A stretch of 39,819 nucleotides of DNA from Halalkalicoccus subterraneus (GTDB lineage: Archaea; Halobacteriota; Halobacteria; Halobacteriales; Halalkalicoccaceae), in assembly GCF_003697815.1 (NCBI RefSeq), contig NZ_RDQG01000068.1, positions 1 through 39,819 of the forward strand, given 5' to 3'. Positions 17,530 to 25,088 of the stretch are shown here, one piece after another. Position 1 is the first letter of the stretch; each line of letters starts with the position of its first letter. The position numbers and the translations under genes are program-made. The notes under the pieces are model-generated. The model searched no databases. It was not told where the DNA came from and saw nothing but the letters and a program-made list of their open reading frames with translations.

Positions 17530-17922
17530 ATGCACGCGACCGGCATCGACCACCTCGTTCTCACCGTCGAGGACATCGACGCGACCTGCGCCTTCTACGG
17601 GGACGTCCTCGGAGCCACCGTCGTCACCTTCGGCTCCGAAGACAGAACCGCCCTGCGGTTCGGCGACCAGAAGATCAACCTCCACGAGGTCGACGCGGAG
17701 TTCGATCCCCACGCCCGCGAACCGATCCCGGGCTCGGGCGACTTCTGTCTCGTCTTCGAGGCCGCGACGAACGAGATCGACGACCGGCTCGACGAGCACG
17801 GCGTCGAGGTCGTCCACGGCCCGGTCGGGAAACACGGTGCGCGCGGCCGGCTTCGCTCCGTCTACGTCCGCGATCCCGACGGGAACCTCGTCGAACTCGC
17901 CACCGAGGAGGAAACCGATTAG
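17530..17922 (+). CDS. VOC (glyoxalase/bleomycin resistance) family protein
   Basis: 130-residue vicinal-oxygen-chelate protein with two beta-alpha-beta-beta-beta units. Candidate metal ligands are the His of GIDHLVLTV, the His of KINLHEV, the Glu of CLVFEA and the Glu of DPDGNLVELA. Members include lyases, isomerases and ring-cleaving dioxygenases; the reaction is not assignable. Followed after 23 bp by a cupin and then by the second YdiJ-type dehydrogenase, so it probably works on a metabolite of the same pathway. Confidence 0.85.
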   Translation: MHATGIDHLVLTVEDIDATCAFYGDVLGATVVTFGSEDRTALRFGDQKINLHEVDAEFDPHAREPIPGSGDFCLVFEAATNEIDDRLDEHGVEVVHGPVGKHGARGRLRSVYVRDPDGNLVELATEEETD

Positions 17923-17945
17923 TCCTCGCGCTGCGAGGGACGGAT

Positions 17946-18368
17946 ATGAGCGATGGATGGCACCGCGTTTCGCTGTCGGATCTAACCACGAACCCTGAAA
18001 AACCCGGCGAGCGCTGGGAGCTCTCGCCCGAACTCGGGATCGACGCGTTCAACTTCAACGTCGCGGTCCTCGCGGCCGACGAGCGCCTCTCACAGAACCA
18101 CTATCACTACCACGAGAACCAACAGGAGCTGTTTTTCGTCGTTGAAGGCAAGTGTCGGATCGAGACGGAGGACGAGGGCTTCGAGATAGGCGTCGACGAG
18201 GCGGTGGTCTTCGAGGAGGGCGAGTCCGGCGCGCACGTCCTCTACAACCCCTTCGAGGAGCCCTGCAAGGTCGTCGCGCTCGGCTGGCCGGCCGACGGTC
18301 GGTATCCGGTTCATCAACTCGAAATCACCGACGATATAGCTACCCGACACGAGCGCGACGACTCGTAG
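17946..18368 (+). CDS. cupin domain protein
   Basis: 140-residue single-domain cupin. The first cupin motif appears as NHYHYHENQQELFFVVEGK, giving His and Glu metal ligands; the second is around EEGESGAHVLYNP. Small cupins are metal-dependent isomerases, oxygenases or binding proteins; no activity is assigned. It sits between a VOC gene and the second FAD/Fe-S dehydrogenase, apparently in one transcript. ATG 17946 is the first start compatible with the domain; the longer open frame upstream runs through the VOC gene. Confidence 0.85.
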   Translation: MSDGWHRVSLSDLTTNPEKPGERWELSPELGIDAFNFNVAVLAADERLSQNHYHYHENQQELFFVVEGKCRIETEDEGFEIGVDEAVVFEEGESGAHVLYNPFEEPCKVVALGWPADGRYPVHQLEITDDIATRHERDDS

Positions 18369-18416
18369 CCTGCCGACGGCGCAGGGGTTTTGAGGGTCCG
18401 CCCGGAGTGTGACAGT

Positions 18417-21400
18417 ATGGCAACGAACACGGGGTCGGCGCGGGACGAGCGGGCGTCGTACGACTACGTCGACGAGGACGAGGCCGTTCCGGACGCGCTG
18501 TCGGCACTCCCCCGGTTGGTCGGCGGCGAGGTCCGCTTCGACGACTACTCGCGGGAACTGTACGCGACCGACGCCAGCGCCTACGAGATGACGCCTATCG
18601 GCGTGGTCTTTCCGACCTCGACTCGGGACGTCCAGGTGGTGATGCGCCACTGCGGGAAGAACGGGATCCCGGTCCTGCCCCGTGGCGGCGGGACGAGCCT
18701 CGCGGGCCAGTCGGTCAACGAGGCGGTCGTCCTCGATTTCACTCGCCACATGGACGGCATCGCCGAGATCGACATCGATGGCCGGCGGGCCCGCGCGGAG
18801 GCGGGCGTCTATCTGGGCGACCTCAACGACGAACTCGCACCCCACGGACTGAAGTTCGCGCCCGATCCCGCCTGGCGCGATAAGAGCGCACTCGGCGGCG
18901 CCATCGGCAACAACTCGACCGGCGCACACTCGTTGAAATACGGCAAGACCGACGCCTATATCGAGGAATGCGAGGTCGTACTCGCGGACGGCACCCGGAC
19001 GACCTTCGGGGAGATAACGCCCGAGGAGATCGACGAGCGAGCCGACTCCGAGGGCGATATCGAGGCCCGGATCCACGCTGCGGTCAAACGGATCATCGAG
19101 GAGGAAGGTGAGGCGATCGAGGAGGCCTACCCCGACCTGAAGCGAAACGTTTCGGGATACAACCTCGATATGCTGATCGAGGAAGCGCGCGCGGTCCGGG
19201 ACGGCGCGACGGAGACGATCAACCTCGCGCGCCTACTCGCCGGTAGCGAGGGCACCCTCGCCATTATCACCGAGGCCGAGGTCTCGCTCGAACCGATCCC
19301 CGAGACCAAGGCGATGGCGCTGCTGACCTACGACACCCTGATCGACGCGATGGAGGACGTCGCGCCGATCCTCGAACACGACCCCGCCGCCGTCGAGGTG
19401 ATGGACGACGTCCTCTTGGACCTCGCCCGCGAAACCGAGGAGTTCGCGGACGTCGTCTCGATGCTCCCGCCAGAGGCGTCTTCGGTCCTCATCGTCGAGT
19501 TCTACGCCGGGAACGATCCAGAGGGCTTGAAGAAGGTCGCGGGCCTGCTCGCGGATCGAGCGCCGGAGGCCGACCACGAGGGCGAATTGGGCGAGAATCG
19601 AGCGAAAACCGACGCCCCGATCAACGCGACGGCGGCGATGGAGGCCCACGACGCCGACGAGCGCGCGTTGTTCTGGAAGATGCGAAAGAGCGGGCTGCCG
19701 ATTTTGCTCTCCCGTACCAGCGACGAGAAACACATCTCCTTCATCGAGGACTGTGCAGTGCCCCCCGAGCACCTCCCCGAGTACGCCCGCGAGTTCCAGG
19801 AGATCCTCGAGGACAACGGTACCTTCGCGAGCATTTACGCCCACGCCGGCCCCGGCGTGCTTCACGTCCGCCCGCTGATCAACACCAAGAACGTCGAGGA
19901 GGTCGAGGCGATGGTCGACATCGCGGATCGAGTAACCGACGCCGTCGCGCGATTCGGCGGGAGCGTCTCGGGCGAACACGGCGACGGTAGAGCCAGAACC
20001 CAGTGGAACAGGAAGCTCTACGGCGACCATCTATGGAGCGTCTTCCGCGACCTGAAGACGGCGTTCGATCCCGACTGGCTGTTGAATCCCGGCTCGGTCT
20101 GTGGCGACTTCGACATGAGCGAGCATCTCCGGTTCGACCCGGACTACGAGTTCGAGATGGGCTTCGATCCGGTGCTGGAGTGGGACAACGAGAACGGCTT
20201 TCAGGGGATGGCCGAGCTTTGCCATGGGTGTGGCGGCTGTCGTGGACCCCAGGAGACCACCGGTGGGGTGATGTGTCCGACGTTCCGCGCGAGCGAGGAG
20301 GAGATCACGAGCACGCGGGGCCGAGCGAACATGCTCCGACAGGCCATGAGCGGCGATCTCCCCGATGGCGAGGCCTTCAGCGACGAGTTCGTCACCGAGG
20401 TGATGGACCTGTGTATCGGCTGTAAGGGCTGTGCGAAGGACTGCCCCTCCGAGGTCGACATGGCCAAACTCAAGGCCGAGGTGACCCACGAACACCACCA
20501 ACGCCACGGTGCGGGCCTGCGCTCCCGGATGTTCGCGAACATCGATACCCTCTCGAAACTGGGGAGCGCAACCGCACCCGTCTCGAACTGGCTGTCCGAA
20601 CTGCCGGGCGCACGCATCGCGATGGAAAAGGCGATCGGGATCGCCCGCGAGCGTGAGCTTCCGACCTTCCACCGCGAGACCCTCGTCGACTGGTTCGATG
20701 AGCGTGGCCCACGGGTCAGCGAATCGGACGCGGAGCGGAAGGTCCTGCTCGTTCCCGACACCTACACCAACCACAACCACCCCGCGGTCGGCAGGGACGC
20801 CGTCCGAGTCCTCGAAAGCGCGGGCGTCCACGTCCAACTCGCGGACGTCGGCGACAGCGGCCGACCCGCCTTCTCGAAGGGCTTTCTCGACGCCGCCCGC
20901 GAGCGTGCCGAGGAGAACGTCGCGGAACTGGCACCCCGGATCGAGGCGGGCTGGGACGTGGTGGTCTGTGAGCCCACGGATGCCGTGATGTTCCAGTCGG
21001 ACTACCTCGACCTGCTTTCGGGCGATAGCGCGGAGCAGAGTCGTGGGAAATCAGGGATTCCCGGATCTAGCGAGTCTTCCGATTCGCCAGACTCCGCGGA
21101 CCGTTCGAGCGGGCAACACCCGCGAGAAGGTGCTGTCGAGTCGGTGGCCATCAACACCTTCGGCGTCATGGAGTACGTCAACGCCTTCGACCTCGACCTC
21201 CCGGACGGCGAGGGATCGCTGACCTATCACGGCCACTGCCACCAGAAGGCGACGAAAAAGGACGTCCACGCCGCGGCGGTGCTCTCGCGGGCGGGCTACG
21301 ACGTCGACGTCCTCGATTCGGGCTGCTGTGGGATGGCCGGTTCGTTCGGCTACGAGGCCGACCACTACGCCATGAGCGAGGCGATCGGCTCGATCCTCGT

Positions 21401-21527
21401 CGATCAAGTAGCGGAAAGCCCGGGCGAGCGGGTCGTCGCACCCGGTGCCTCGTGTCGCGGCCAGTTGGAAGACCTCACCGACGAGGAACCGCCCCACCCG
21501 ATCAGCGTGCTCGCGGAGGGACTGTAA
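18417..21527 (+). CDS. FAD- and Fe-S-binding D-2-hydroxyacid dehydrogenase, YdiJ-type, second copy
   Basis: 1036-residue paralogue of the enzyme at 6988-10011, with high identity along its length: PRGGGTSLAGQSVNEAVVLDF, the GCGGCRGPQ Fe-S cluster, CIGCKGCAKDCPSEVDMAKL and SGCCGMAGSFGYEADHYAMS. The first part should oxidise a D-2-hydroxyacid with FAD, and the Fe-S/CCG part pass electrons to the respiratory chain or a partner. Compared with copy 1 it has two extra segments: one near residues 380-410 (EADHEGELGENRAKTDAPIN), and a Ser-rich one of about 35 residues near 877-910 (RGKSGIPGSSESSDSPDS) whose DNA resembles the dispersed repeat. Last gene of the VOC-cupin operon. Confidence 0.9.
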   Translation: MATNTGSARDERASYDYVDEDEAVPDALSALPRLVGGEVRFDDYSRELYATDASAYEMTPIGVVFPTSTRDVQVVMRHCGKNGIPVLPRGGGTSLAGQSVNEAVVLDFTRHMDGIAEIDIDGRRARAEAGVYLGDLNDELAPHGLKFAPDPAWRDKSALGGAIGNNSTGAHSLKYGKTDAYIEECEVVLADGTRTTFGEITPEEIDERADSEGDIEARIHAAVKRIIEEEGEAIEEAYPDLKRNVSGYNLDMLIEEARAVRDGATETINLARLLAGSEGTLAIITEAEVSLEPIPETKAMALLTYDTLIDAMEDVAPILEHDPAAVEVMDDVLLDLARETEEFADVVSMLPPEASSVLIVEFYAGNDPEGLKKVAGLLADRAPEADHEGELGENRAKTDAPINATAAMEAHDADERALFWKMRKSGLPILLSRTSDEKHISFIEDCAVPPEHLPEYAREFQEILEDNGTFASIYAHAGPGVLHVRPLINTKNVEEVEAMVDIADRVTDAVARFGGSVSGEHGDGRARTQWNRKLYGDHLWSVFRDLKTAFDPDWLLNPGSVCGDFDMSEHLRFDPDYEFEMGFDPVLEWDNENGFQGMAELCHGCGGCRGPQETTGGVMCPTFRASEEEITSTRGRANMLRQAMSGDLPDGEAFSDEFVTEVMDLCIGCKGCAKDCPSEVDMAKLKAEVTHEHHQRHGAGLRSRMFANIDTLSKLGSATAPVSNWLSELPGARIAMEKAIGIARERELPTFHRETLVDWFDERGPRVSESDAERKVLLVPDTYTNHNHPAVGRDAVRVLESAGVHVQLADVGDSGRPAFSKGFLDAARERAEENVAELAPRIEAGWDVVVCEPTDAVMFQSDYLDLLSGDSAEQSRGKSGIPGSSESSDSPDSADRSSGQHPREGAVESVAINTFGVMEYVNAFDLDLPDGEGSLTYHGHCHQKATKKDVHAAAVLSRAGYDVDVLDSGCCGMAGSFGYEADHYAMSEAIGSILVDQVAESPGERVVAPGASCRGQLEDLTDEEPPHPISVLAEGL
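21036..21146 (+). repeat. in-frame palindromic insert related to the dispersed multi-hairpin element
   Basis: This stretch is absent from the paralogous gene. It contains GGGAA(A)TC-agg-GATTCCC at 21045-21062, then GGATCT at 21063, GAGTCT/AGACTC arms, TCCGCGGACC at 21093-21102, and GCGGG-caaca-CCCGC near 21110-21124. Copy 2 of the element has, in the same order, GGAAAATC-gga-GATTTCC (30285-30302), GGATCT (30304), a stem, and TCCGCGGACC (30325-30334). The gene stays in frame. Confidence 0.6.
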
Positions 21528-21828
21528 TAGCGCGGCTCGAATCCGACACCAGTGCGGTGAGCCGACGAGGAGATGCCGGAGCCGCCCACGTCGGCGACGA
21601 GTGGCCTTCGGACGAAAGTAATTGAAATCGCTAAAATCCGAACGACACAGTCATCATCGACTCGAAACGGCATTCGGGCCGTCAAGACGATCACAAGCGC
21701 TCGAATCGATGATGCGAGTGGAGTCGATAACCGAGAGTACGATCGGAAACGAGTGAACCGATCAGATAGTACGATATCGGCAGATTGACGGAGTTTCAGG
21801 CTGCACCGTGCTGGGCCGCCGATTACAA
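21528..21828. other. non-coding gap between convergent genes
   Basis: 301 bp of visibly lower GC than its flanks. It holds a 9-bp inverted repeat (CATCATCGA at 21652-21660 / TCGATGATG at 21706-21714) and adjacent GACTC/GAGTC arms that could form a terminator structure. A 71-codon ORF is present (21573-21788), but its composition and lack of a recognisable fold give it no support. Confidence 0.4.
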
Positions 21829-22743
21829 CTAGTTCTGTACTGCGAGCGCGGTTTCGATGTTCGAGTCGGTAAACAGTGACTTCGCTCGGCCCACGGCGTC
21901 GGTACCGGCTTCGGGGATGTTCTCCATCAGGACGGTCTCGCTGGGGAAGAGCCGCTCGCCGACTTCGAGACCGTGTTCGCGGGCGGTCGAGCCGGTGACG
22001 GTGAGGTAGACCCCGAGGCCGGTGTCGGCGATGTCGGCCTCCTCCTCGCGTCCCGACCCCGGATACCGGAAGTCGATGCCGTCGGTCGTATCGGTTCCCA
22101 GAACGGCGCGGACGAGGCGCTCGTAGCGCGGTGAGATACAGACGGGGCCCTCGTAGTCGGTGAGGAACTCCCGAGAAGGGGTTGGTTCGGCGTCGTCGGC
22201 CGCGATGACGTCGGATCGCCCGAGCAGGGTGTGATACACCGTATCCCCGAGTCCCGTCACGACCCGGACGTCCGTATCGCGGGGGTCGATCCGCTCGTTG
22301 ATGTCGGCGATCGTCGAAAGCGGTTCGGGTTCCAGCGAGACGACCTCTTCGAGGACGAGGTCAGCGCTGTCGAACCCCAGTGCGAACTCGTGGGTGCGAA
22401 GCGCCCGGAAGGGCTCCTCGCGCCCGATCAGTTGGAGGCACAGATCGTCGCGTTCGAGGGTGAGGCTATCGAAGACGACGCGTCGAGGCTTGCCGTCGCG
22501 GTCGTCGCGAAGCAGGGTGAACTCCGGGCGAGCAGGGTCCGAGAGGTCGCTGTACTCCGCGAGGCGGTCGTAGACGTTCTTCTCGGCGGTCTTCCTGCCC
22601 TTGGTGATCGCCTTCTCGTATCGAAGGGTCGAACAGATCTCGTCGGCGACTGCCGTCGCGTCCATCCGGGCGGCCAGTCGGTCGAGCACGGCCTCCAGTG
22701 GTCGACCCTTGCGCGGGACGGCCACCGGGATCGTCGCGGTCAT
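21829..22743 (-). CDS. HisG (ATP phosphoribosyltransferase)-like protein, function unknown
   Basis: 304 residues. The N-terminus (IPVAVPRKGRPLEAVLDRL) resembles the KGRL loop of HisG, and the C-terminal part (FLTDYEGPVCISPRYERLV, then DIADTGLGVYLTVTGSTAREHGL and FPSETVLMEN) follows the order of the HisG PRPP-binding region. The middle, about residues 40-130, does not match well. Whether it makes phosphoribosyl-ATP is doubtful; it may be a paralogue with another phosphoribosyl or binding role. ATG 22743 was chosen because GTTTATCA lies 22-29 bp upstream. It follows the coiled-coil gene by 47 bp on the same strand. Confidence 0.5.
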   Translation of the reverse strand: MTATIPVAVPRKGRPLEAVLDRLAARMDATAVADEICSTLRYEKAITKGRKTAEKNVYDRLAEYSDLSDPARPEFTLLRDDRDGKPRRVVFDSLTLERDDLCLQLIGREEPFRALRTHEFALGFDSADLVLEEVVSLEPEPLSTIADINERIDPRDTDVRVVTGLGDTVYHTLLGRSDVIAADDAEPTPSREFLTDYEGPVCISPRYERLVRAVLGTDTTDGIDFRYPGSGREEEADIADTGLGVYLTVTGSTAREHGLEVGERLFPSETVLMENIPEAGTDAVGRAKSLFTDSNIETALAVQN

Positions 22744-22764
22744 TGTCCACACAACGGGCCAGCG

Positions 22765-22772
22765 TGATAAAC
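22765..22772 (-). promoter_or_regulatory. TATA-like box (GTTTATCA) of the HisG-like gene
   Basis: Lies 22-29 bp upstream of the ATG at 22743 on the minus strand. It falls in the 47-bp gap after the coiled-coil gene, so the HisG-like gene has its own promoter. Confidence 0.45.
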
Positions 22773-22790
22773 GGATTACGGCTCGGCCGT

Positions 22791-23459
22791 CTACTCGGTA
22801 CCGATACTCACGCCGACACGTTCGCGCCACGCCTGGATCTCCCCGACTTCGTCGTAGAGCGCGTCCAGGTCGTCGCTGACGGCCTCTATATCGGCCGCGA
22901 GGTCGGCGGTTCCGTCGGGTTTCCGGTCGGGTCGCTCGAGGTTCGATTCGAGGGCGCCGATCGCCTCGTCCTGCCTATTGATCGTCGCCTCGACACGGGC
23001 GTCGATCGTTGCAATGTCCCGACGGAGTGCGGAGAGTTCGCTGACGAGTTCCTCGAGGAATCCGCCGTCGATGTCGGACGCGTCGAGCATGGGACGGTCG
23101 TCGGGTTCGACGGGATCGACTGTGACCTCCGGACGGTTCATGAACGCTGTTGCGTCGGCGTCGTCCGAGATTCGGATCCCGTAGACCGTCACGACCGTCG
23201 TCCCGGGGTCGATTCGGCTCTCGAAGACGAGGCGTTCCTCGGTGATCGTCCACTGCTCGTCGTCGTAATCGGGATGAAGGCCGATCGCCGCGGGCGAAAA
23301 GGAGTCAGGAACTCCCTCCTCGAGGCGGACCTCGACTGGCGTTTCCCGAGTCGACCGGATCTCGAACCCGATCGTCGGCACCGCAAACCGCTCGGGTTCG
23401 TATCGCTTCGTGACCGTCACCCCTTCCGCCTCGACGCGGAGCGGGTCGCTCATTTCCAT
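22791..23459 (-). CDS. haloarchaeal protein of unknown function with C-terminal coiled coil
   Basis: 222 residues, no recognised family. Residues 1-110 look like a beta-sandwich (alternating strands such as VTVTKRYEPERFAVPTIGF and WTITEERLVFESRIDPG). Residues 130-200 are a predicted coiled coil (LEELVSELSALRRDIATIDA and LAADIEAVSDDLDALYDEV). The protein is acidic and soluble with no signal peptide. ATG 23459 was preferred because TTTATG lies about 26 bp upstream; a second ATG at 23453 is equally possible. The start region is markedly AT-rich. Confidence 0.65.
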   Translation of the reverse strand: MEMSDPLRVEAEGVTVTKRYEPERFAVPTIGFEIRSTRETPVEVRLEEGVPDSFSPAAIGLHPDYDDEQWTITEERLVFESRIDPGTTVVTVYGIRISDDADATAFMNRPEVTVDPVEPDDRPMLDASDIDGGFLEELVSELSALRRDIATIDARVEATINRQDEAIGALESNLERPDRKPDGTADLAADIEAVSDDLDALYDEVGEIQAWRERVGVSIGTE

Positions 23460-23484
23460 ACAAGATATAATACAACGCAAATAA

Positions 23485-23490
23485 CATAAA
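23485..23490 (-). promoter_or_regulatory. TATA-like box (TTTATG) of the coiled-coil protein gene
   Basis: Lies 26-31 bp upstream of the ATG at 23459, inside a short AT-rich stretch. Confidence 0.4.
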
Positions 23491-23522
23491 ACGATCGGGC
23501 GTTTTCCCGAACTGGCGGCGAC

Positions 23523-24353
23523 TCAGAGATCGACGCGGTCGCCGATCTCGACGAGTTCCAGCCGGCGGGGATACTCGAAGCTCTTCGCGTGGTGGTGGAG
23601 GTTCTTCGGGTCCGCCGTCAGCCCCTTCCACATGTCCCAGTGACTCGGTAGGAGGCGGTCGAGCCGGAGGTCGTTCGCACTCTCGATGATCTGTGACTCG
23701 TCGCTGTACCACTTGGTCTTCCGGGATTCACCGCTTTCCTTGTCGGGGATCGTTCCCACCGTTCCGAACGCGAGCACGCCCAGATCGATGTCGTAGTCCT
23801 CGCCGATGGCCTCGAACTCGCCGGGACGGGCGTCGCCGCCGTGGAAGAAGGTTCCGGCCTCGTGTTCGATTACGTAGCTGACTGGATGGGAGGCGTCGGG
23901 GTCGTTCGCGGGCTCGACGTTCACCGTAAAGGGGCCGATCTCGTGGGTTTCGTCCTCGTAGACGTCGACGAACTGGTCGTCGTCGAGGGCCCACGCCTCG
24001 CCCCACGCTTCCTCCTCGCGGGCGACCGCGAGGCTGTCCTCGGGGCCGTACATGGTCGCGCCGGTGTTCTCGAGGATCGGAGCTTGACTCTCGCCGTGGA
24101 CGTGGTCCGTGTGTTCGTGGGTGACGAGCAGCGCGTCGGCCGCCTCGACGTCCTCGGGGTCGAACGGGACGGGGATCATTCTCACTGTCCGTGGCGGGTC
24201 GCCGGTGCCCAGATACGGGTCGACGAAGACGGTGGTTCCGTCGCTCGCCTTCAGAACGAAGCCGTTGCAGCCGAGATACCAGATCGCGACGCCCTCCGGC
24301 GAACTCTCCTCTACCTCGCGGACGAGCCAGTCGCCCCAGTCACTTCGTGTCAT
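23523..24353 (-). CDS. MBL-fold metal-dependent hydrolase, UlaG-like
   Basis: 276-residue metallo-beta-lactamase fold protein. The signature HxHxDH is THEHTDH (79-84); further ligands are HGGDA and the His of LPSHWDMWKG. IWYLGCNGFVLK and VFVDPYLGTGDPP match the UlaG/YtnP-type group that opens lactones or phosphodiester-like substrates. The substrate is unassigned. ATG 24353 has a TATA-like AATTAGGG about 26-33 bp upstream, suggesting a leaderless transcript. It lies on the same strand as the YlbF gene but is separated from it by a 250-bp structured gap. Confidence 0.83.
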   Translation of the reverse strand: MTRSDWGDWLVREVEESSPEGVAIWYLGCNGFVLKASDGTTVFVDPYLGTGDPPRTVRMIPVPFDPEDVEAADALLVTHEHTDHVHGESQAPILENTGATMYGPEDSLAVAREEEAWGEAWALDDDQFVDVYEDETHEIGPFTVNVEPANDPDASHPVSYVIEHEAGTFFHGGDARPGEFEAIGEDYDIDLGVLAFGTVGTIPDKESGESRKTKWYSDESQIIESANDLRLDRLLPSHWDMWKGLTADPKNLHHHAKSFEYPRRLELVEIGDRVDL

Positions 24354-24420
24354 GGCCGGATATGCACGAGACAGCGCCCTAATTGTACCGGTCCGTTCGA
24401 AGCGCGGTTGCGGAGCCGGC

Positions 24421-24473
24421 GAGAACGCGGGGGGCAGTCCGCCGCCCGCGTTCTCGGGGCGGGGAAGGGCAGG
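24421..24473. repeat. 11-bp hairpin plus GGGGAAGGGCAGG motif
   Basis: GAGAACGCGGG (24421-24431) pairs perfectly with CCCGCGTTCTC (24445-24455). Immediately after comes CGGGGAAGGGCAGG (24460-24473), the exact reverse complement of 12274-12287 in copy 1 of the dispersed element; its GGGGAAGGGC core is also at 30214-30223 in copy 2. Possibly a partial relative of that element. Confidence 0.45.
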
Positions 24474-24534
24474 CCTACTCGATTAATTTGACCGCGAGCG
24501 AGTGCAGCGAGTGAGCGGCGTTTTTTGGTCCAGA

Positions 24535-24595
24535 TTTTTTGCGCGAGTGGTGCCCGCAGCGCGCGGAGCGCGTGAGGACACCCGAGCGCAAAAAA
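24535..24595. terminator. composite hairpin with T6/A6 ends, likely bidirectional terminator
   Basis: TTTTTTGCGC (24535-24544) is mirrored by GCGCAAAAAA (24586-24595), with GGTG/CACC arms inside and an inner GCGCGC-gga-GCGCGT hairpin. It lies 9 bp downstream of the YlbF stop (minus strand), where it would supply a T-tract. Another T6 run is at 24521-24526. Confidence 0.55.
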
Positions 24596-24604
24596 GGTGG
24601 GTGC

Positions 24605-25000
24605 TCAGTCCTGACAGCAGCCGCCGGCCTGCTCGCCGAAGTCCACCGAAAGCGGCTCGGAGATCGCCTCGTTGAGCGCTTCGAGCTTCGCGTCGAGTTC
24701 CGCCTGTGCCTCGAGGTACTCGGCCATCACGGGAATGTCGTGCAGTTCTCCTTGGGCCTGTTGAAGCTTCTGAAGGTCCTCCTGGGTGGCGTCGCCGGTC
24801 TGGCGTGCGAGCATGAACTCCTGGCGAAGCGACTCGAATTCGTCGATCTTGCCCTGGGCGTGCTCGCTCTCCTTGACCTGCTTCTGGGCCGCCTCGTAGG
24901 CTTCGTACTCCTCGCTTCGAGCGATCAACTCGCCGAGTTCGCCCGCAATTCCCTCGATGTCGGTTGCCTCGGCCACCGTCGGCTCGGTTTCGACGCTCAT
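24605..25000 (-). CDS. YlbF/YmcA family protein
   Basis: 131-residue, mostly helical protein (LGELIARSEEYEAYEAAQKQV and AQGKIDEFESLRQEFMLAR) typical of the YlbF/YmcA/Com fold, which in Bacillus belongs to a complex affecting RNase Y and mRNA processing; the haloarchaeal role is unknown. The C-terminus ends GGCCQD, a Cys pair seen in YlbF-type proteins that could bind an Fe-S cluster or metal. Divergent from dph2, with an 88-bp shared promoter region. Confidence 0.75.
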   Translation of the reverse strand: MSVETEPTVAEATDIEGIAGELGELIARSEEYEAYEAAQKQVKESEHAQGKIDEFESLRQEFMLARQTGDATQEDLQKLQQAQGELHDIPVMAEYLEAQAELDAKLEALNEAISEPLSVDFGEQAGGCCQD

Positions 25001-25058
25001 ACCCGCCGTTGGGTCTCGCGTGGTTTCAACCTGCCGGAACCCACCCCGAAGCGTCGAC

Positions 25059-25065
25059 GTTAAAC
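25059..25065 (+). promoter_or_regulatory. TATA-like box (GTTAAAC) of dph2
   Basis: Lies about 24-30 bp before the ATG at 25089; consistent with a leaderless transcript. Confidence 0.5.
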
Positions 25066-25088
25066 GCCCACGGCCGGTAGACGGGACA

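Noticed and set aside
21535-21560. GGCTCGAATCC, resembling a tRNA T-loop
   Set aside because: No matching acceptor, D or anticodon arm in either direction, and the 5' side lies in the coding end of the dehydrogenase gene.
21573-21788. 71-codon ORF between convergent genes
   Set aside because: No recognisable domain, no promoter and unusual composition for a haloarchaeal protein.
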